From: an uncultured Amaricoccus sp.
GTDB lineage: Bacteria > Pseudomonadota > Alphaproteobacteria > Rhodobacterales > Rhodobacteraceae
Direction: 5' to 3'
Assembly (NCBI RefSeq): GCF_937891315.1
Contig: NZ_CALAGI010000031.1
Coordinates: forward strand, 1 to 16,266
Length of the DNA: 16,266 bases
Positions 13,943 to 16,266 of the stretch are shown here, piece after piece. Positions within the stretch are counted from its first letter, which is position 1, and each line of letters starts with the position of its first letter. The position numbers and the translations under genes were made by a program. A model generated the notes under the pieces. That model did no database searches and had not been told where the DNA came from. It saw only the letters and a program-made list of their open reading frames with translations.

Positions 13943-16156
13943 ATGCTCGAACCCCTTGCGACCGAAGACGATCGGACCATCGTCGACGCCGATTTCCTGA
14001 AATCGAACCCTCCCGCCGGCCAGCCGCTGCCGGAGGGCCATGCGAGCGGGCCGGAGCGCTTCATCAACCGCGAGCTCAGCTGGCTCGCCTTCAACTGGCG
14101 GGTGATGTCGGAGGCCGAGAACCCGAGCGTTCCGCTGCTCGAGCGGGTGCGGTTCCTGTCCATCTCGGGCTCCAATCTCGACGAATTCTATTCCGTCCGC
14201 GTCGCGGGCCTGCGCGGCATGGTACGCGAGGGCGTCGGCTCGTCGAGCGCCGACGGCCTCAGCCCGGGCGAGCAACTGCGCCTGATCAATGTCGACGCCC
14301 GCGCCCTGATGCTGCGCCAGCAGGAATGCCTCGAGGTACTCGACGGGCTCATGAGGGCGGAAGGGATCGAGATCCTCGGCCCGCGTCAGCTCAAGGGCCC
14401 CGACCTCAAGGTCATGGAGAAGCATTTCTTCGAACAGGTGTTCCCGATCCTGTCGCCGCTCGCCATCGACCCGGCGCATCCCTTCCCTTTCATCGCCAAC
14501 GGCGGCTTTGCCATGGCGCTGAAGCTGCGCCGCAACGCCGACGAGACCGGGCTCGAGGCGCTGCTGCCCGTGCCGGCCCAGGTGCCGCGCTTCGTCCGCC
14601 TGCCCGACGGCGCCGAGGGCCAGGCGCGGCTGCTGCCGCTCGAGGCGCTGCTGGAAGTGTTCCTCAACCGGCTCTTCCCCGGCTATTCGATGCTCGGGCA
14701 CTGCGCCTTCCGGGTGCTGCGCGACAGTGATCTGGAGGTCGAGGAAGAGGCCGAGGATCTGGTGCGCGAATTCGAGACGGCCCTGAAGCGCCGGCGCCGG
14801 GGCGAGGTGATCCGGCTGACCATGACCGCCGACGCGCCGAAGGATCTGCGCAAGCTCATCATCGGCGCGCTCGGCGTCGTCGAGGACGAGGTGATCGAGG
14901 TGCCGGGCCTGATCGGCGTCTCCGATCTCGCCGAGCTCTGCCGCCTGCCGCGGCCCGACCTGCTCTGGCCGCCCTTCACGCCCCGGGTGCCGGAACGGGT
15001 GCAGGATTTCGAGGGCGACATCTTCGCCGCGATCCGCCAGAAGGACATGCTGCTCCATCACCCCTACGAGTCCTTCGGCATCGTCGTCGGCTTCCTGCAG
15101 CAGGCGGCGCGCGATCCCGACGTGCTGGCCATCAAGCAGACGCTCTACCGCACCAGCCGCGACAGCCCGATCGTCGCGGCGCTCTGCGAAGCGGCCGAGG
15201 ACGGCAAGTCCGTCACCGCCCTCATCGAGCTCAAGGCCCGGTTCGACGAGGCCGCGAACATCCGCCAGAGCCGCCGGCTGGAACGCGCCGGCGCCCAGGT
15301 CGTCTATGGCTTCATCGACTGGAAGACCCACGCCAAGATCTCGACCGTGGTCCGGCGCGAGGCGGGCGAGCTTGTCACCTACACCCATTTCGGCACCGGC
15401 AACTATCACCCCGGCACCGCGAACATCTATACCGACCTCAGCCTCTTCACCTGCGACAAGCCGCTGGGGCGGGACGCGACCAAGGTCTTCAACTACGTCA
15501 CCGGCTACGTGAAGCCCGAGACGCTCGAAAATCTCGCGATCAGCCCGCACATGATCAAGCCGCGCATCCTCGAAGGCCTCGCCGGCGAGATCGAACATGC
15601 GCGGGCCGGACGCCCGGCCCAGGTCTGGATCAAGGTGAACGCGATCACCGAGCCCGATGTGATCGACGCGCTCTACGCCGCGAGCCAGGCCGGGGTGCGG
15701 ATCGACATGGTGGTGCGCGGCATCTGCGGCCTGCGCGCGGGCGTCGCGGGGTTGAGCGAGAACATCCGGGTGAAGTCGATCATCGGCCGCTTTCTCGAAC
15801 ACAGCCGCATCGTCTGCTTCGGCAACGGCCACGGCCTGCCCTCGAAGAAGGCGCGGGTCTATATCAGCTCCGCCGACTGGATGGAGCGCAATCTCAACCG
15901 CCGCATCGAAGCGCTGGTCGAGATCACCAACCCCACCGTGCACGCGCAGATCATCGACCAGGTGATGGCGGCGAACCTCGCCGACCAGGCGCAGAGCTGG
16001 GTGGCCCAGCCCGACGGCTCCTATCGCCGGCACGGTGCCGAACCCGGCGCGCCGCTGTTCAGCTGTCACCGGTTCTTCATGGAGAACCCGTCCCTCTCGG
16101 GCCGCGGCCGCGCCGGCGCCAAGGACGTCATCCGCCTCGTCCACAGCCAGGATTGA
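13943..16156 (+). CDS. ppk: Polyphosphate kinase 1
   Basis: PPK1 reversibly polymerises the ATP gamma-phosphate into inorganic polyphosphate. The 737-residue product starts with a variable 30-residue tail, then the N domain beginning PERFINRELSWLAFNWRV, a head domain, and two phospholipase D-like C-terminal domains. The autophosphorylated histidine is His463 in KTHAKIS and the second essential histidine is His620 in LEHSRIV. Their spacing of 157 residues equals that between His435 and His592 of the E. coli enzyme. HFGTGNYHPGTANIYTDLSLFT and YISSADWMERNLNRRIE are further signatures. The ATG at 13943 is preferred to upstream alternatives because of GGAG ten bases upstream and a candidate promoter overlapping the longer reading. 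ppx often follows ppk, but here the window ends in a repeat. Confidence 0.97.
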   Translation: MLEPLATEDDRTIVDADFLKSNPPAGQPLPEGHASGPERFINRELSWLAFNWRVMSEAENPSVPLLERVRFLSISGSNLDEFYSVRVAGLRGMVREGVGSSSADGLSPGEQLRLINVDARALMLRQQECLEVLDGLMRAEGIEILGPRQLKGPDLKVMEKHFFEQVFPILSPLAIDPAHPFPFIANGGFAMALKLRRNADETGLEALLPVPAQVPRFVRLPDGAEGQARLLPLEALLEVFLNRLFPGYSMLGHCAFRVLRDSDLEVEEEAEDLVREFETALKRRRRGEVIRLTMTADAPKDLRKLIIGALGVVEDEVIEVPGLIGVSDLAELCRLPRPDLLWPPFTPRVPERVQDFEGDIFAAIRQKDMLLHHPYESFGIVVGFLQQAARDPDVLAIKQTLYRTSRDSPIVAALCEAAEDGKSVTALIELKARFDEAANIRQSRRLERAGAQVVYGFIDWKTHAKISTVVRREAGELVTYTHFGTGNYHPGTANIYTDLSLFTCDKPLGRDATKVFNYVTGYVKPETLENLAISPHMIKPRILEGLAGEIEHARAGRPAQVWIKVNAITEPDVIDALYAASQAGVRIDMVVRGICGLRAGVAGLSENIRVKSIIGRFLEHSRIVCFGNGHGLPSKKARVYISSADWMERNLNRRIEALVEITNPTVHAQIIDQVMAANLADQAQSWVAQPDGSYRRHGAEPGAPLFSCHRFFMENPSLSGRGRAGAKDVIRLVHSQD

Positions 16157-16171
16157 CCGTTACGGTTTTCC

Positions 16172-16266
16172 TGATTGGTTCGGATCGAGATGTCTTCGCG
16201 GACCGCCCTTTGGGGGCGCCAGTGGCGCGCCCGCGGTCCGCGCGCCCGGAGCAAGCTTGCGGAGGG
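16172..16266 (-). repeat. Mosaic palindromic intergenic repeat, copy C (partial, inverted)
   Basis: This copy begins 15 bases after the ppk stop and runs off the window. Read on the minus strand, 16266 down to about 16213 matches copy B 9620-9673 at 53 of 54 bases. It then ends in GATCCGAACCAATCA (plus-strand 16172-16186 in reverse), shared with the end of copy A. A 10-base inverted repeat, CGCGGACCGC (16197-16206) with GCGGTCCGCG (16233-16242), encloses a GGCGCC-rich hairpin. GCAAGCTTGC (16251-16260) is a perfect palindrome. It contains the 30-base block that copy A lacks. The core part, if present, lies beyond the window. Confidence 0.85.

Noticed and set aside
13937..16144. 735-codon open frame antisense to ppk
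   Set aside because: Long antisense frames are common in GC-rich genes. The product has no recognisable domain, while the sense strand encodes a complete PPK1 with both active-site histidines.

Overview
The window is GC-rich bacterial chromosome carrying fourteen confidently recognised protein genes, nearly all housekeeping. It suggests an alphaproteobacterium. The strongest clues are a Fur-family regulator of the Irr type divergent from fabA-fabB-fabI, and a short DnaA-like protein (HdaA) between an AI-2E/PerM-type membrane protein and polyphosphate kinase. The lineage below class level is not certain; a Rhodospirillales-like organism would fit but is a guess. I see no rRNA, tRNA, CRISPR array, transposase or phage gene.

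Layout. 1-106: leader of dapE. 107-1246 (+): dapE, lysine/diaminopimelate synthesis. 1254-2042 (-): trpA, standing alone and tail-to-tail with dapE. 2198-3295 (+): ychF, divergent from trpA. 3296-3581: repeat copy A. 3582-8726 (-): a six-gene run transcribed fabA, fabB, fabI, a type II haloacid-dehalogenase-like enzyme, an alpha/beta hydrolase and a PLP-dependent threonine/serine dehydratase, with short gaps or overlaps throughout. 8727-8888: divergent control region. 8889-9365 (+): irr. 9366-9716: repeat copy B. 9717-11012 (-): glyA. 11013-11272: divergent leader. 11273-12034 (+): nadK. 12095-13162 (+): AI-2E family protein. 13159-13857 (+): hdaA, overlapping the previous gene by 4 bases. 13943-16156 (+): ppk1. 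16172-16266: inverted, window-truncated repeat copy C.

How the genes work together. FabA, FabB and FabI form the anaerobic-type unsaturated fatty acid branch of FAS II. Irr next door is the haem/iron-status regulator of alphaproteobacteria. The three genes downstream of fabI look like a small catabolic set of unknown substrate riding on the fab transcript. GlyA (one-carbon units), NadK (NADP), TrpA, DapE and YchF are core metabolism or translation-linked. HdaA limits replication initiation and PPK1 makes polyphosphate.

The most unusual content is non-coding: three copies of a mosaic, palindrome-rich intergenic repeat. Each copy places the same terminus just behind the stop codon of a gene running into it. 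No obviously new protein system is present; the repeat family is the best candidate for something under-described. Four candidate promoters share a TTG / ATAG pattern.
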